Part shown: in pieces, positions 52,426 through 63,314 of the stretch | How the letters are laid out: each line of letters begins with the position of its first letter | How positions within the stretch are numbered: the first letter of the stretch is position 1 | From: CAZVWQ01 sp964631275 | GTDB taxonomy: Bacteria; Patescibacteriota; JACMRA01 | Length of the DNA stretch: 64,000 bases | Assembly (NCBI GenBank): GCA_964631275.1 | Contig: CAZVWQ010000001.1 | Location: 1 to 64,000, forward strand | Reading direction: 5' to 3' | Position numbers and translations under genes: made by a program | Notes under the pieces: generated by a model | The model's input: only the letters and a program-made list of their open reading frames with translations | Databases searched by the model: none | Told to the model about the DNA's origin: nothing

Positions 52426-55400
52426 ATGAAAAATTATATTTTGATTTTAGAGCAAGTATTTTACTTTTTAGTAGGTTTTCTGGTTTATTTAATTTTTACT
52501 TTTGTAAATCCTAAAATTTTAGCTTGGGAGGCGATACTTGGATTTATAATGCTAGTTAATGGCTTAAAGTTCTTAGGAGCTAGTATTGATGGTGTTCTAG
52601 AAAAAACCGCCGTAGTAGAAGTTGGTAAAAAAATACGTAAAATTCCAGTTAGACTTAAGATTCCTGTGGATTTTACATCAAAAAACCAAAATTTAATTAC
52701 CAGTTCGAAAACAGATTTTATTTTAGTTAATTATTATAAAGATTCAGACAAAATAATTTACTCTAGAACACCTGAACCTCAGGAAATTTTTGATTTAGAT
52801 AAGTTAAATAAAAAATCAACAAGCTTAGAAGTTAAAAATAAAAACATACCCGAAAAGACAGAGTTTAATTTTAATTTTGTAAAAAACTTTATAAAAAAGC
52901 CTTTAGTTTCAGTAATTTTTGGAAGTTTAATTTTAGCTAGTGTTTTTTTCTTGATTCGTAATTATAATTTTTTTAGACCTTTAGATGTAGTAGCTGCACC
53001 TGAGCCAAATGTAAGTATTTCTACTCCTGGGGATGTTTTAATTGGTCAAAATTTTACTTTTGAAGTTGTATTTAGTAATAATTCTACAACAGATACTGGT
53101 TATGGTCCGTATATTGATTTGATTATTCCGACTAATGGAGTTGATGGTTTAGCTGGAACTGATACTCCTGACGGAATTACTATAAATGGAGGAACTTTTT
53201 TAGGAAATAATTTAAATTTAATACAATTAGTTTTTCCTGATGATGATGGATCTGGCCCAGGCACAACTGGTTGTGTAGACCACCCATTAGCTTTAGATAC
53301 TAGTGGTAATGCAGTACAGGTTTGTGGTGTTGCTGGAGATACTTTGGTAGTTGCTGGCTTACCTTTTGGTTCTTTTACTCCAGATCAACCTGACGCAGTC
53401 GTTATTTTTGAGGCTACAGTTAGTGAGTTAGCAGATATTGACACACCTCTAAACATAGAAGGTAGGGGTGGTTTTCGATATGGCCAAGATGAATTATATA
53501 ATCCAAGTATAGATCCTTCGATTATAGGTAGCCCAGCAATCGGAACTGTCAGGCCTCAATTAGTTACCTTAAATAAAAATATAATTGCTCCTGAAGGAGA
53601 AACAGCTACTGGTCCTAACTTTATTAGAGAATACTCAATTACAGCTATAATTGCCCAAAACCAAACAGTTAGTAATTTTCAGATTATTGACGAATTACCA
53701 AACACAATTGTTTATCAAGGAGTAACTAACTTACCAGCAGGTTGTAATATTTTAGTTGAACCAAATACTAATTTTCCGGCTAATAATTCTCAACTTATTA
53801 TTGATTGTCCAAGTATAACTGGACCAGGACCTTTTAGCCTAACTTATGATTTTTATGTGAATAATCTAGACGCTGATGGTAATTCAGTAATTGATCCAAA
53901 TTCTGGAGATGAGACAACTACTATTAATTCAGCTTATTCGCAGGGTGAATGGATTCCGATTGATATTAGAGACTCTGCTACTAATTTTGTTACTGATCCA
54001 GTCGAAGCGACTCTGGTCAACAGAGCAATTGCTATCCAAAAATATTCCAATATTGTAGATGATACTAATGCAACTGGCCCAACACCTGGAGATACTTTAG
54101 AATTTAGTTTAGAAATTCAAATTTCTGATTACTTCGCTTTTCAAGATTTAACAATTAGAGACATTATTTCTGATGGACATAGATTTAATAATGCTTTTAG
54201 TCCTATTTTGAGTATTAATCAGGCAACTGGGAATAGTTCAGGTGATTTTGATAATACTAATTTTAGCGTAATCGATCACTGGACTGGAGCTGTTTCACCT
54301 GCACCTCCAATCGACGGGACTACAGAGTTAAATTTTAGAATTTTTGATGAACTTATAAGTAGAGGTTTTTCTGAAAAAGTTTTTGGTGGTTGTGTACCAG
54401 ATACAGGAACTGCAGTTTTGGATTGTAGTGCTTTTAATTCTGGACCTACCACTTTGACTTTAGTTTATCAGACAATTATTCAAGATCAATTTACAGATGA
54501 TTTTCCTTCTGGAGATCCGAGCGTAGATCATAGAGACGTACTTGATAACTCAGTAAGCATAATTGGTTCAATTTTGGATAATTCTGACCCTACTCAAATT
54601 ACTGGCCAAGAAGAGGATGATGCTAGTTCAGAGTCAGTTATAATTGCTTCTGGAAATTTAAATAAAGAAATTTATTCAGTTAACGGTATTTTGGGAGGTG
54701 TGCCTGCTTTGCGGCCTGGAGATGAAGTAACTTATAGGCTATCTTTTGATTTACCATCAAGTGATACTGAGGATTTAGAAATTATAGATTATCTACCTCT
54801 ACCTTTTTTTAATATCTCAAGTTTTAATACTATTTTTGATGCTAGCCCTAATATTCTAGGTGACGTACCTGGTCCAAATCAGGCTAGGCTTGGACCTAGC
54901 GATACTTTTACAGCTTTATCTGGAATAGTACCGACAATTAACTTAGATACAGTCAGCAATAGTATTAGTTTTTTTTATGGTGATTACGATACGTCTACAA
55001 ATATATCTACAGTTGTGGATATACTTTTTACAGTAGTTGTCACTGACAGACCTTTTGCTAACGGATTAAATATGACTAATCAGGCTGAAGCTTATGAAGG
55101 TAGTACTAACGCTGGTTCAGCTACAGAGAACAACATAGAGCAAACTCAAGTTTTACAACCAGAATTAAAAATAACTAAAGGTGTAATCGATACTAACAAC
55201 GATATTTCAGAAACTTTTAATCCAACACCTAACTATCCTACTAGTGTCACTTTTGATTCAGTCCAAACAACTAGTAGCTGCCCTCATTTTTCACCTCTAA
55301 TTTCATCTAACGATCTAGCTATTAATCCAATTGACAGTAATGTTTCAGGCTTGCAAGGTTCAGATATTGTTAGATTTGCTACGATTATTGAAAATATAGG

Positions 55401-58400
55401 TGGTTATGATGCTTTTGATGTTATTTTGTCTGATATAATTCCTTCTGGCTTTAGTTTACACAATTCTTCTGGAAATTTATGTGTAACGGATGGAGCTGGA
55501 AATCCAATATCTTTTAGTCCGGTAAATTTAGCAGATGTTAATCCTTTTTTTGAAAATGGTATTGCCCTAGATAATATATCTAGCGACCAAGGTTCAATCC
55601 CAGAATTAGAATCTGAGCTTGTTGACAATAGTAATACTGGCTTAAATCTAATTGTAATTACTTATGATTTACAAGCTAATTCGGATATAGATTTGGCCGA
55701 AATTTATGAAAATCAATCTAATATTTCTAGATACGCTAATATACCAGGAGGGACTAATTTTTTGGGTCAAGAATTAAGTGACGAGGCAACTATCGAATTT
55801 ATTAATCCAGGGATAACTAAAAATAGAATTGCTACTAATGAACCAATTAACACTAATGATTTAGCTACTATTGGAAGTGAAATAACCTACCAGATAGAAA
55901 TTGAAATTCCTCAAGGTCAAACTAATAATTTGAATATCTCTGATCAGCTAGATAACGGTCTAAGCTTAATACAAATTGATTCTATAGTAGTCTCAAATCT
56001 AGATGTAACTACAAGTTTAGGAAATTTTGATGATATAATTACTAATGCAAATATAACAAATAATGGTCAAAATATAGACTTAGATCTTGGTGATATCACA
56101 AATCTTGATTGGGATAATCAAACTATAGAAACTATAACTATTATTTATAGAGCTATAGTTAGGGATACAGTCTCAAACTCTCGTGGAGATAATTTAAATA
56201 ACAGAGTTAGGCTAAGCTGGAATCTTGATGAAAGTATGAATACTAGCTCAGCAGAAACCGAAATAATTGAGCCAGAATTAAATGTCCTTAAAACCATTAA
56301 TCCAAATAGTGGTGATTCGGCTGATCAATTCACAGTTACTCTAGACATTAACCACACTACTAATTCTAATGCCGATGCTTATGATGTAAGTCTTAGCGAT
56401 GTTTTACCTGCTGGAATGATATTTATCGGAGGTTTAGCTCATACTAATGGTGTAGCTCCTAATACTTTAACAGAAAACTCTGGTACAGTTTTTGTAACTT
56501 ATACCAATTTAGATATTGGTCAAAGTAGCCAAATTGAATTTTTAGTACAAATTGACTCTACTGTTTTTCCTAACCAAATAATAACTAATGTAGCTAATTT
56601 AGAATATTCTTCAATTCCAGGTGATCTTAGTATTCCACAATCTCCTTATGTCTCTGATTCAACTGAAAGAATATACAATGCAACTGATAACGAAGATTTT
56701 CAAATTAACAATTCTCAAGTTAATAAAGAAATTATAAATACAAATGTAAACAATTTAGATGTAAATGGCGGAGAAAGCACAACAGGGAATGATATTACAG
56801 TTGGAGAACAGTTTCAGTATAGAGTGACTATCCAAATACCTGAAGGTATTAGTCCAGATGTAGTTTTTGAAGATATAATGGATCCTGGTTTGAGCTTGGT
56901 TAGAGTAGATTCTATAAATTCATTATCCACAGATCTATCTACTGATGTAACTGGGGGTTTTGGTTCGGTAATTAATAGTTTGAATACTACTAACAATGGT
57001 AATCAATTTAGTTTGAACTTTGGGACAATAACTAATTCTGATACAGATAATTCCACCACAGAAAGTATAGTCATCGAATATACCGTAGTTGCTAGCAATA
57101 GAGATACAATTAACGATGGTGAAGACAAAAACAACCAGGCTACTTGGTCTTGGAATTCTGGAGCTAATAGTGTTACTACTAGTAGTGATAATATAACTAT
57201 TAGAGAGCCTAATCTAGATGTAAACAAATTTTCTGATATTTCTTTTGGCGATGCTGGTTCGATAGTTACGTATACTATTGAAATTACAAATAATGGCAGT
57301 GCTAAGGCTTATGACGTAATTGGTACTGATACAATTCCAACTGGTATGGATTATGTACCTGGAAGTATTATTACTACCAGTAGTCATAGTTTAATTACTG
57401 ATCTTTCTATACTTCCTACTATTAATTTTACAGTTAACCAAATAGACGTTGGAGAAACCGTAACTATAAATTATCAGACTATAGTTTTACCTTCAGTATC
57501 GCCAGGTGAAGTTTTGGTTAATACAGTAAATCTTGAATGGAGTTCCTTACTAGGAAATCAAACCGTACCTTTTTCCTTAGATGATCCTGAATCTACAGAA
57601 AGAACTGGAAATACTTCTGATCCAGGAGGTAATAATAATGATTATACGAATTCTAGCTCTAATAATTTTCAAATTTTTCAAGTAAATTTAAATAAGCAAA
57701 TTATTGCTACTAGCGAAAGCCAGACTGCAACTGGATCTGACAATATTAATCGAGTAGCTATCGGAGAGGTTATTAGATATAGGTTGGCGGTTACAATTCC
57801 GGAGACAACTTCAACTAATTTTCAAATTCGAGAAAATTTACCTGATGGCTTGGTTTATCTTAATGATGGAACTACTACGGCAGCTTTAGTATCTAACTAT
57901 GGAGGGACAACTAACCTGACTTCTTCGACACTTTCAGGTTTAGAAATTTTAGGTAATAGTCCAAATATTTCGCCAAGTTTTATTTTACCTTCCTCAAATA
58001 TTAGCGGAGGGCCAAATTATTCATCTGGTGAAGATATTATTTTTAGCTTTGGTGATTTGGTTAATAGCGATTTAGATGATGATGATGAATATGTAATCAT
58101 CGAATTCAATGCTTTGGTAGCAAACGAAGTTGTTAATCAAGCTGGGACTAATCTTAATAATACTTTTACAATAATAATAGATTCTGTAGATCAGGCTACT
58201 TCTGACACAAATATTTTTAATAGGGTTATCGTTGCCGAACCAGACATAGAAATAAGCAAAACTATTACTACAGCTCCTATAGATTCTGGAGATACTATTG
58301 TTTATGAAGTTATTTTAACTAATAATTTTAGTGGAGACAATACTTCTACAGCTTACAATTTACAGATATTAGACACTATTGATTCAAATTTAACTTTGGT

Positions 58401-61400
58401 TTCGGTAAACACTTCTGGAGCTAGTAATACAAATAATTCTAATATTTTAGCTAATCAGGTTGATATAGCTGTGCCAGTTTTAGCTCCTGGAGAAAGCCTT
58501 AATATACAAATAACAGCGACAGTAAATTCTATTAGCTCAGGTTTGATAATTCCAAATATAGTAACTAGTACTTACGAATCTTTATCTAATGAGAGTACAA
58601 ATCCAAATCCAACTGGCTCTATAACCCCTGGTATACCAAGTCAACCAAATGGTGCTCGTGATGGATCTGATTCTGAAGCTGGTCCTCTAAACGATTATGC
58701 AGTTTCTGATAATGTCGATATTACTTTAGGTAGACCTGAAGTGACTAAATTTGACCCTAATCCACTTAATTACCCTATTGGAGAAATTGTAAATTATGAA
58801 ATTTTAATTAATTTACCTGAAGGTGATACTAATAATTTAGTTTTTATAGATAACTTACCTGATGGACTTTTGTATTTATCCCATTCAATTATTACTGAAG
58901 CTACAAATTCTAACGGTAGATTAACTGAAAACTTCAGTGGTCCTATTTTGAGCCCAGTAGTTAGTGGAGGAAGTTCGTCTGGAGATGATTTAATTATAAA
59001 TCTAGGCAATCTAACTTTACCAGGAGATAATAATACAAATAATAATTCTTTTTTGATTACTATCGAAACCTTAGTTGTAAATCAACTAAGTAACCAAAAT
59101 GGAACTACTCTAATAAATGAAGCTGAGCTTAATTGGTTAGACCCTAACACCTTAACTACAGATTCAATTACTGATTCTAGCGGACCAATTACAATTATTG
59201 AGCCAGACTTAGAAATTACAAAAATAGCTAGCGATAACACACCTACTTATGACCAGACTATAACTTATACTATTACTCTTGCTCACACAGTCAATTCTAC
59301 AAGCGATGCTTTAGATGTCACAATTAGTGATCTTATTCCTAGTAATTTAACCTATCAAATAGGAAGTAGTATTTTACCTTTCGGTTGGAGTGTGGATGAA
59401 ACGGATCCAGCTAATCCGATATATTTTGGCGATCTTAGTTTAGTTGATTCTAGTATTGATATTACTTATGAAGCTACTTTACCTAGTCAAGGAGTCTTAC
59501 CTTTAGATAGTAATTTAACAAATCTTGTAAATACAACTTGGACTTCTATACCTGGATCTAATCTCAATGAAAGGGATGGAATAGATGGTCCTGGAGGTCT
59601 TAACGATTATTATACAGCTACTAATGAAACTATAACTATCAGCTCTCCAGATCTATCAATTAACAAAAATGATGGACAAACTAGTGTAACTCCTGGAGAA
59701 ACGATTGTATATAATCTAAATATTCAAAATCTAGGTAATGCCCAAGCTGAAAATACAGTTGTAACTGAAATTGTACCTGATTATACAAATTTTAATTCTA
59801 GTTTTTCAGAAACTGGATGGACTTGCGTACCTGATAATTTAGCTGGTTCAGTTTGTACAATTAATATAGGAACCTTACAGCCTGGTGATTCTGTTGATAT
59901 TAGTTTTGCAGTTGATATTCAAAACCAAATTCCAAGTAATGTAGAAGAGATTATTAATTTAGCTAACGTAACTGATGATGGTAATAATGGGCCAGATAAT
60001 GACCTTAGCAACAACCAAGATAATGATGTTAATATTTTAGACGCCGCTCCAGATCTTACAATTACTAAAGACAACGGAGTTAATAGTTTAAANNNNNNNN
60101 NNNNNNNNNNNNNNNNNNNNNNNNNNNNNNNNNNNNNNNNNNNNNNNNNNNNNNNNNNNNNNNNNNNNNNNNNNNNNNNNNNNNNNNNNNNNCCTGGAGA
60201 AAGTGTTACTAGAACAATAAATGTAGCCGTTGATCCTACTATACCAAGTGACGTAAATACTTTAACTAATTTAGCTAACGTAACTGATGATGGTAATAAT
60301 GGGCCTGACCCAACTCCAGAAAATAATCAAGATACAGATACAGATACTCTAGAAGCTGCTCCAGATTTAGAAATTACCAAGACTGACTTTGGAGCTACAC
60401 TTACACCAGGTAATATTTTGATTTATCAACTAAATTATACTAATACTGGAAACCAAACAGCAACAGGAGTGGTTATAACTGAAATTGTACCAGATAATTC
60501 TACTTTTGATTTTAGTAATTCTACTGCTGGTTGGAGTTGTAGTGATGGAAGTATGGCAGGGACAACCTGTACCCTAGTGGTTGGTACTCTAGATTCTGGA
60601 GATAGTGGAAATGTTAATTTTGCTGTTAGAATAAACGACACCTTACCTGCTGGAGTAGAGGTAATTAATAACACTGTAAATATCAATGATGATGGTAATA
60701 ATGGGCCTGACCCAACTCCAGAAAATAATCAAGATACAGAAACAACCTCGACCATTGCTGAGCCTGACTTAAAGATTACCAAGACTGACTTTGGAGCTAC
60801 ACTTACACCAGGTAATATTTTGATTTATCAACTAAATTATACTAATACTGGAAACCAAACAGCAACAGGAGTGGTTATAACTGAAATTGTACCAGATAAT
60901 TCTACTTTTGATTTTAGTAATTCTACTGCTGGTTGGAGTTGTAGTGATGGAAGTATGGCAGGGACAACCTGTACCCTAGTGGTTGGTACTCTAGATTCTG
61001 GAGATAGTGGAAATGTTAATTTTGCTGTTAGAATAAACGACACCTTACCTGCTGGAGTAGAGGTAATTAATAACACTGTAAATATCAATGATGATGGTAA
61101 TAATGGGCCTGACCCAACTCCAGAAAATAATCAAGATACAGAAATAACTCCAATAGACGCCGCTCCAGATCTTACAATTACTAAAGACAACGGAGTTAAT
61201 AGTTTAAATCCAGGAGATATTTTGACTTATACTTTGGTTATCCAAAACATTGGCAATCAAGAAGCTACTGGAATAACTATTACTGACACATTACCTGATT
61301 ATGTAAGTTATATTTCTAGTTCTGATGGAGGATTATATACTGGAAATACAGTTACTTGGAGTGTATCTAATCTGTTACCTGGAGAAAGTGTTACTAGAAC

Positions 61401-63303
61401 AATAAATGTAGCCGTTGATCCTACTATACCAATCCCTGCAGGTTTAGAAAGAATTATTAATTTAGCTAACGTAACTGACGATGGTAATAATGGACATGAC
61501 CCAACTCCAGAAAACAATCAAGATACAGATACTGATACTTTGATTGGAAGTCCAGATTTAGTAATCACCAAAGATAATTCTTTAACTCAAGTTACAGTAG
61601 GACAAACAGTTATTTATACAATTGATGTTTCTAATATTGGCAACCAGACTGCTTCTGGGGTCATAGTTAAAGAAACTGTGCCAGATAATTCTACTTTTGA
61701 TTTTAGTAATTCTACCGCTGGTTGGGTTTGTACAAATTCTGGAGAAGCAGGAGATACTTGTATTTTTAGTTTAGGATTATTAGAAGGTTTAAGCTCAACT
61801 TCATTAGAATTTGCTATAAGAGTGAATAGTATTGTAGACAGTAATACTTTAATTAATAATGTAAACGTAACCGATGACGGTTCTTCTGGACCTGACCCAA
61901 CTCCAGAAAACAATCAAGATACAGATACTGATACTTTGATTGGAAGTCCAGATTTAGTAATCACCAAAGATAATTCTAGATCTATAGTAAATCCTTCAGA
62001 CGAGTTAATTTATTCTATAAATGTTAAAAATATCGGTAATATCATAGCTACTGGAGTAACTGTAGTCGATACCTTACCAGAATTTACTAGTTTTGTTTCT
62101 GCAGACAGTGGAGGTATTTATAACTCCGACTCAGATCAAATTATTTGGACTGATATTACACTTCTTCCAGGATCAGAAATAAATCTTAACTTGATTCTAA
62201 AAATAAACGATACTGTTTCAGCAGAAGCTAAAGAAATTATTAATTATATAACTGTAACCGATGATGGTTCTAATGGACCTGATCCAGATACTTCTAATAA
62301 TTCAGATACTCACATTAATATTTTAGAAGCTGATACCGATTTAACTATTACTAAGTCTGACCAAACTGGCTTACTTTTACCTAATGCTGAATTGGTTTAT
62401 CTTTTGAATTACGCAAATATAGGCAATAGAGAAGCTCAAAATATAATTATAACTGAAACTGTACCTCAACTTACTAAAATTTCTCAAAAATCTTTAGATG
62501 CTGGTTGGCAGTGTCAAGCTGAGGGTAATTTTGGAGATACTTGTGTTTATTTGATATCAACTTTGCAACCACAAGAATCAGGTAGTATAGAGTTTATAGT
62601 TATCGGTTTAAATCAAGAAAGTTTTAATAAAGATACTAGAGTAATTAATAATCGAGTGTCTATTGAAGATGATTCAGAAAATGATCCAACGCCAAATAAT
62701 AACATTTCGAATGTAAATACTTCAGTACCTCTTGCCAATCTTCAGATTGAAAAAGAAGTAGAACAAAACCAATCCAAAATTGATCAAATTTTAACTTATA
62801 AAATAAAATATGCTAATTTAGGTGTGTCTGATGCAACTGGAGTAATCATAACTGATAAAATGCCTATTGGTTTAGAGTTTGTTAGTGCTAGCCAAAACAA
62901 CCAAAATCTTAATCTTTTTAGTATAGAAGGTGATTTTAATTCAGGAACAACTATACAATTTGAGGTTGGTGATGTGCCTGCTGGAGTTTCTGGTATAATT
63001 TTTGTTACTACAAAGGTAAAATCTAACGCTACAAAAAATTTAATAAATGAAGTAAATATAATTGCCAACGAAGCAGATCCAGTATTTAGTAATAACTTTA
63101 GCTCAGCTGGTATCGAAATTGAAGACAGCAAAAAAAACTCTAATAAATCAAATAACAATATTAATTTAAGTAAAACTGGAATACAAGTTTTTTCTACACT
63201 TTTAATTATCATTGCCACAACTTCTTTTGTGACGCTTATAATTAGTACCTATGAGCTAAAAAAATCACCAAAAGAAAGCAGTTTCAGATCAAAAAATGAT
63301 TAA
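52426..63303 (+). CDS. Giant DUF11-repeat surface protein with LSKTG sorting-type tail
   Basis: A 3625-residue protein built mainly of roughly two dozen DUF11-type beta-sandwich modules of about 120-140 residues, each with patterns like ITKTDFGATLTPGNILIYQLNYTN and ending in NVTDDGNNGPDPTPENNQDT-like linkers. The start is unusual: two membrane helices (about 8-27 and 31-51), a 100-residue basic cytoplasmic segment, then a third helix (about 159-177) and a possible signal-peptidase site (DVVAAPEPN, about 187-195). The C-terminus has LSKTG (3581-3585), a hydrophobic segment and a KK-containing tail, a variant LPXTG signal. A 100-N gap (60093-60192) lies in a repeated module; the frame is kept across it. 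It is probably a long extracellular stalk or adhesin. The GT2 gene follows 11 bases later. Confidence 0.85.
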   Translation: MKNYILILEQVFYFLVGFLVYLIFTFVNPKILAWEAILGFIMLVNGLKFLGASIDGVLEKTAVVEVGKKIRKIPVRLKIPVDFTSKNQNLITSSKTDFILVNYYKDSDKIIYSRTPEPQEIFDLDKLNKKSTSLEVKNKNIPEKTEFNFNFVKNFIKKPLVSVIFGSLILASVFFLIRNYNFFRPLDVVAAPEPNVSISTPGDVLIGQNFTFEVVFSNNSTTDTGYGPYIDLIIPTNGVDGLAGTDTPDGITINGGTFLGNNLNLIQLVFPDDDGSGPGTTGCVDHPLALDTSGNAVQVCGVAGDTLVVAGLPFGSFTPDQPDAVVIFEATVSELADIDTPLNIEGRGGFRYGQDELYNPSIDPSIIGSPAIGTVRPQLVTLNKNIIAPEGETATGPNFIREYSITAIIAQNQTVSNFQIIDELPNTIVYQGVTNLPAGCNILVEPNTNFPANNSQLIIDCPSITGPGPFSLTYDFYVNNLDADGNSVIDPNSGDETTTINSAYSQGEWIPIDIRDSATNFVTDPVEATLVNRAIAIQKYSNIVDDTNATGPTPGDTLEFSLEIQISDYFAFQDLTIRDIISDGHRFNNAFSPILSINQATGNSSGDFDNTNFSVIDHWTGAVSPAPPIDGTTELNFRIFDELISRGFSEKVFGGCVPDTGTAVLDCSAFNSGPTTLTLVYQTIIQDQFTDDFPSGDPSVDHRDVLDNSVSIIGSILDNSDPTQITGQEEDDASSESVIIASGNLNKEIYSVNGILGGVPALRPGDEVTYRLSFDLPSSDTEDLEIIDYLPLPFFNISSFNTIFDASPNILGDVPGPNQARLGPSDTFTALSGIVPTINLDTVSNSISFFYGDYDTSTNISTVVDILFTVVVTDRPFANGLNMTNQAEAYEGSTNAGSATENNIEQTQVLQPELKITKGVIDTNNDISETFNPTPNYPTSVTFDSVQTTSSCPHFSPLISSNDLAINPIDSNVSGLQGSDIVRFATIIENIGGYDAFDVILSDIIPSGFSLHNSSGNLCVTDGAGNPISFSPVNLADVNPFFENGIALDNISSDQGSIPELESELVDNSNTGLNLIVITYDLQANSDIDLAEIYENQSNISRYANIPGGTNFLGQELSDEATIEFINPGITKNRIATNEPINTNDLATIGSEITYQIEIEIPQGQTNNLNISDQLDNGLSLIQIDSIVVSNLDVTTSLGNFDDIITNANITNNGQNIDLDLGDITNLDWDNQTIETITIIYRAIVRDTVSNSRGDNLNNRVRLSWNLDESMNTSSAETEIIEPELNVLKTINPNSGDSADQFTVTLDINHTTNSNADAYDVSLSDVLPAGMIFIGGLAHTNGVAPNTLTENSGTVFVTYTNLDIGQSSQIEFLVQIDSTVFPNQIITNVANLEYSSIPGDLSIPQSPYVSDSTERIYNATDNEDFQINNSQVNKEIINTNVNNLDVNGGESTTGNDITVGEQFQYRVTIQIPEGISPDVVFEDIMDPGLSLVRVDSINSLSTDLSTDVTGGFGSVINSLNTTNNGNQFSLNFGTITNSDTDNSTTESIVIEYTVVASNRDTINDGEDKNNQATWSWNSGANSVTTSSDNITIREPNLDVNKFSDISFGDAGSIVTYTIEITNNGSAKAYDVIGTDTIPTGMDYVPGSIITTSSHSLITDLSILPTINFTVNQIDVGETVTINYQTIVLPSVSPGEVLVNTVNLEWSSLLGNQTVPFSLDDPESTERTGNTSDPGGNNNDYTNSSSNNFQIFQVNLNKQIIATSESQTATGSDNINRVAIGEVIRYRLAVTIPETTSTNFQIRENLPDGLVYLNDGTTTAALVSNYGGTTNLTSSTLSGLEILGNSPNISPSFILPSSNISGGPNYSSGEDIIFSFGDLVNSDLDDDDEYVIIEFNALVANEVVNQAGTNLNNTFTIIIDSVDQATSDTNIFNRVIVAEPDIEISKTITTAPIDSGDTIVYEVILTNNFSGDNTSTAYNLQILDTIDSNLTLVSVNTSGASNTNNSNILANQVDIAVPVLAPGESLNIQITATVNSISSGLIIPNIVTSTYESLSNESTNPNPTGSITPGIPSQPNGARDGSDSEAGPLNDYAVSDNVDITLGRPEVTKFDPNPLNYPIGEIVNYEILINLPEGDTNNLVFIDNLPDGLLYLSHSIITEATNSNGRLTENFSGPILSPVVSGGSSSGDDLIINLGNLTLPGDNNTNNNSFLITIETLVVNQLSNQNGTTLINEAELNWLDPNTLTTDSITDSSGPITIIEPDLEITKIASDNTPTYDQTITYTITLAHTVNSTSDALDVTISDLIPSNLTYQIGSSILPFGWSVDETDPANPIYFGDLSLVDSSIDITYEATLPSQGVLPLDSNLTNLVNTTWTSIPGSNLNERDGIDGPGGLNDYYTATNETITISSPDLSINKNDGQTSVTPGETIVYNLNIQNLGNAQAENTVVTEIVPDYTNFNSSFSETGWTCVPDNLAGSVCTINIGTLQPGDSVDISFAVDIQNQIPSNVEEIINLANVTDDGNNGPDNDLSNNQDNDVNILDAAPDLTITKDNGVNSLXXXXXXXXXXXXXXXXXXXXXXXXXXXXXXXXXXPGESVTRTINVAVDPTIPSDVNTLTNLANVTDDGNNGPDPTPENNQDTDTDTLEAAPDLEITKTDFGATLTPGNILIYQLNYTNTGNQTATGVVITEIVPDNSTFDFSNSTAGWSCSDGSMAGTTCTLVVGTLDSGDSGNVNFAVRINDTLPAGVEVINNTVNINDDGNNGPDPTPENNQDTETTSTIAEPDLKITKTDFGATLTPGNILIYQLNYTNTGNQTATGVVITEIVPDNSTFDFSNSTAGWSCSDGSMAGTTCTLVVGTLDSGDSGNVNFAVRINDTLPAGVEVINNTVNINDDGNNGPDPTPENNQDTEITPIDAAPDLTITKDNGVNSLNPGDILTYTLVIQNIGNQEATGITITDTLPDYVSYISSSDGGLYTGNTVTWSVSNLLPGESVTRTINVAVDPTIPIPAGLERIINLANVTDDGNNGHDPTPENNQDTDTDTLIGSPDLVITKDNSLTQVTVGQTVIYTIDVSNIGNQTASGVIVKETVPDNSTFDFSNSTAGWVCTNSGEAGDTCIFSLGLLEGLSSTSLEFAIRVNSIVDSNTLINNVNVTDDGSSGPDPTPENNQDTDTDTLIGSPDLVITKDNSRSIVNPSDELIYSINVKNIGNIIATGVTVVDTLPEFTSFVSADSGGIYNSDSDQIIWTDITLLPGSEINLNLILKINDTVSAEAKEIINYITVTDDGSNGPDPDTSNNSDTHINILEADTDLTITKSDQTGLLLPNAELVYLLNYANIGNREAQNIIITETVPQLTKISQKSLDAGWQCQAEGNFGDTCVYLISTLQPQESGSIEFIVIGLNQESFNKDTRVINNRVSIEDDSENDPTPNNNISNVNTSVPLANLQIEKEVEQNQSKIDQILTYKIKYANLGVSDATGVIITDKMPIGLEFVSASQNNQNLNLFSIEGDFNSGTTIQFEVGDVPAGVSGIIFVTTKVKSNATKNLINEVNIIANEADPVFSNNFSSAGIEIEDSKKNSNKSNNNINLSKTGIQVFSTLLIIIATTSFVTLIISTYELKKSPKESSFRSKND
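60093..60192. other. Assembly gap (100 N) inside the DUF11 protein
   Basis: The left flank (GGAGTTAATAGTTTAAA) recurs at 61192-61208 and the right flank (CCTGGAGAAAGTGTTACTAG) at 61378-61397. Between those positions the intact copy holds 169 bases, so the missing piece is probably about 169 bases of a homologous module. Confidence 0.95.
60373..61144 (+). repeat. 402 bp tandem duplication of one DUF11 module
   Basis: Bases 60373-60742 and 60775-61144 read as the same 370 bp sequence, offset by 402 bases (134 codons). Such identity at synonymous sites indicates a very recent duplication or gene conversion. Confidence 0.9.
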
Positions 63304-63314
63304 CAAAAACTAAA

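Noticed and set aside
60435..61088. Two identical 83-residue minus-strand frames
   Set aside because: Antisense shadows of the duplicated DUF11 module.
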